Source of the DNA: Rhizobium acidisoli
GTDB lineage: Bacteria > Pseudomonadota > Alphaproteobacteria > Rhizobiales > Rhizobiaceae
Reading direction: 5' to 3'
Length of the DNA: 64,000 nt
Assembly (NCBI RefSeq): GCF_002531755.2
Contig: NZ_CP035002.1
Coordinates: forward strand, 248,001 to 312,000
Shown: positions 63,985-64,000 of the stretch, piece after piece
Position numbering within the stretch: position 1 is the first letter of the stretch
Layout: each line of letters starts with the position of its first letter
Made by a program: the position numbers and the translations under genes
The notes under the pieces: generated by a model
Seen by the model: the letters and a program-made list of their open reading frames with translations, nothing else
What the model was told of the DNA's origin: nothing
Databases searched by the model: none

Positions 63985-64000
63985 ATGGAGGAGCAAGTCT
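63985..64000 (+). CDS. Start of the next gene after hpaB (partial)
   Basis: An ATG at 63985 follows the hpaB stop by 10 bp with GAGGATACGG upstream and continues to the end of the window with codons for EEQV. A flavin reductase would be expected in this place, but four residues cannot show it. Confidence 0.4.

Noticed and set aside
1..64000. CRISPR arrays, rRNA and tRNA genes
   Set aside because: No regularly spaced repeats, rRNA-like stretches or convincing cloverleaf sequences were recognised by reading. A tRNA scan could still find something small that I missed.

Overview
The window looks like part of a large plasmid or chromid of a fast-growing rhizobium, most likely Rhizobium of the leguminosarum/etli group. 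The main evidence is a complete repABC cassette in the middle (about 36.6-40.5 kb) with a counter-transcribed RNA and two parS-like palindromes. The high-GC codon use, the dense set of ABC importers and small catabolic operons, and rhizobial-type palindromic intergenic repeats agree with this. No rRNA, tRNA or CRISPR array was recognised.

Layout. 0-3.3 kb: end of a cytochrome bd oxidase operon (cydB, cydX), a thioredoxin-reductase-like flavoprotein divergent from a TetR regulator with a visible operator, and a methyltransferase. 3.3-10.6 kb: a carbohydrate ABC importer operon ending in a fused Gfo/Idh/MocA-aldo/keto reductase, divergent from an AraC regulator. 10.6-20.7 kb: a guanidine assimilation operon. 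A sigma-54 type promoter is followed by a guanidine-I (ykkC) riboswitch, a NitT/TauT-type ABC importer, the two carboxyguanidine deiminase subunits, guanidine carboxylase and allophanate hydrolase. Together they would import guanidine and turn it into ammonia and CO2. 20.7-24.7 kb: two Gfo/Idh/MocA oxidoreductases and a VOC protein, divergent from a fumarylacetoacetate hydrolase family gene. 24.8-33.2 kb: methylmalonyl-CoA mutase, a sulfur-scavenging set (flavin monooxygenase, MetNIQ-type importer, FMN reductase) and an MFS exporter. 33.6-36.4 kb: an XRE regulator with a BTAD/TPR regulator, and a small gene just before repA.

40.9-43 kb is a decayed belt downstream of repC: a truncated acetyl-CoA synthetase gene, an IS66 transposase remnant and a frameshifted LysR gene. 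The intact dmlA-like dehydrogenase follows. 44.4-61.4 kb is an accessory catabolic region for amino compounds: an Lrp-type regulator, a class III aminotransferase, two GNAT paralogues, a haloacid dehalogenase-type protein, succinate-semialdehyde dehydrogenase, a threonine-dehydratase-like gene paired with an ornithine-cyclodeaminase-like gene, an aldehyde dehydrogenase, a frameshifted FAD oxidoreductase, two cupins, a 2-hydroxyacid dehydrogenase and an ArgE-type deacetylase. Two diverged ~145 bp repeats bracket the dehydratase/cyclodeaminase pair, and the C-terminal remnant of a second FAD oxidoreductase lies nearby. Insertion and rearrangement are therefore likely here. 61.4-64 kb holds an AraC regulator divergent from hpaB (4-hydroxyphenylacetate 3-monooxygenase type).

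The strongest biological story is the guanidine operon, which appears to be under two controls: sigma-54 (nitrogen status) and the riboswitch (guanidine). The least explained is the 48.6-55.8 kb region, where a repeat-flanked two-gene module sits among amine-oxidation genes and its substrate cannot be read from the sequence.
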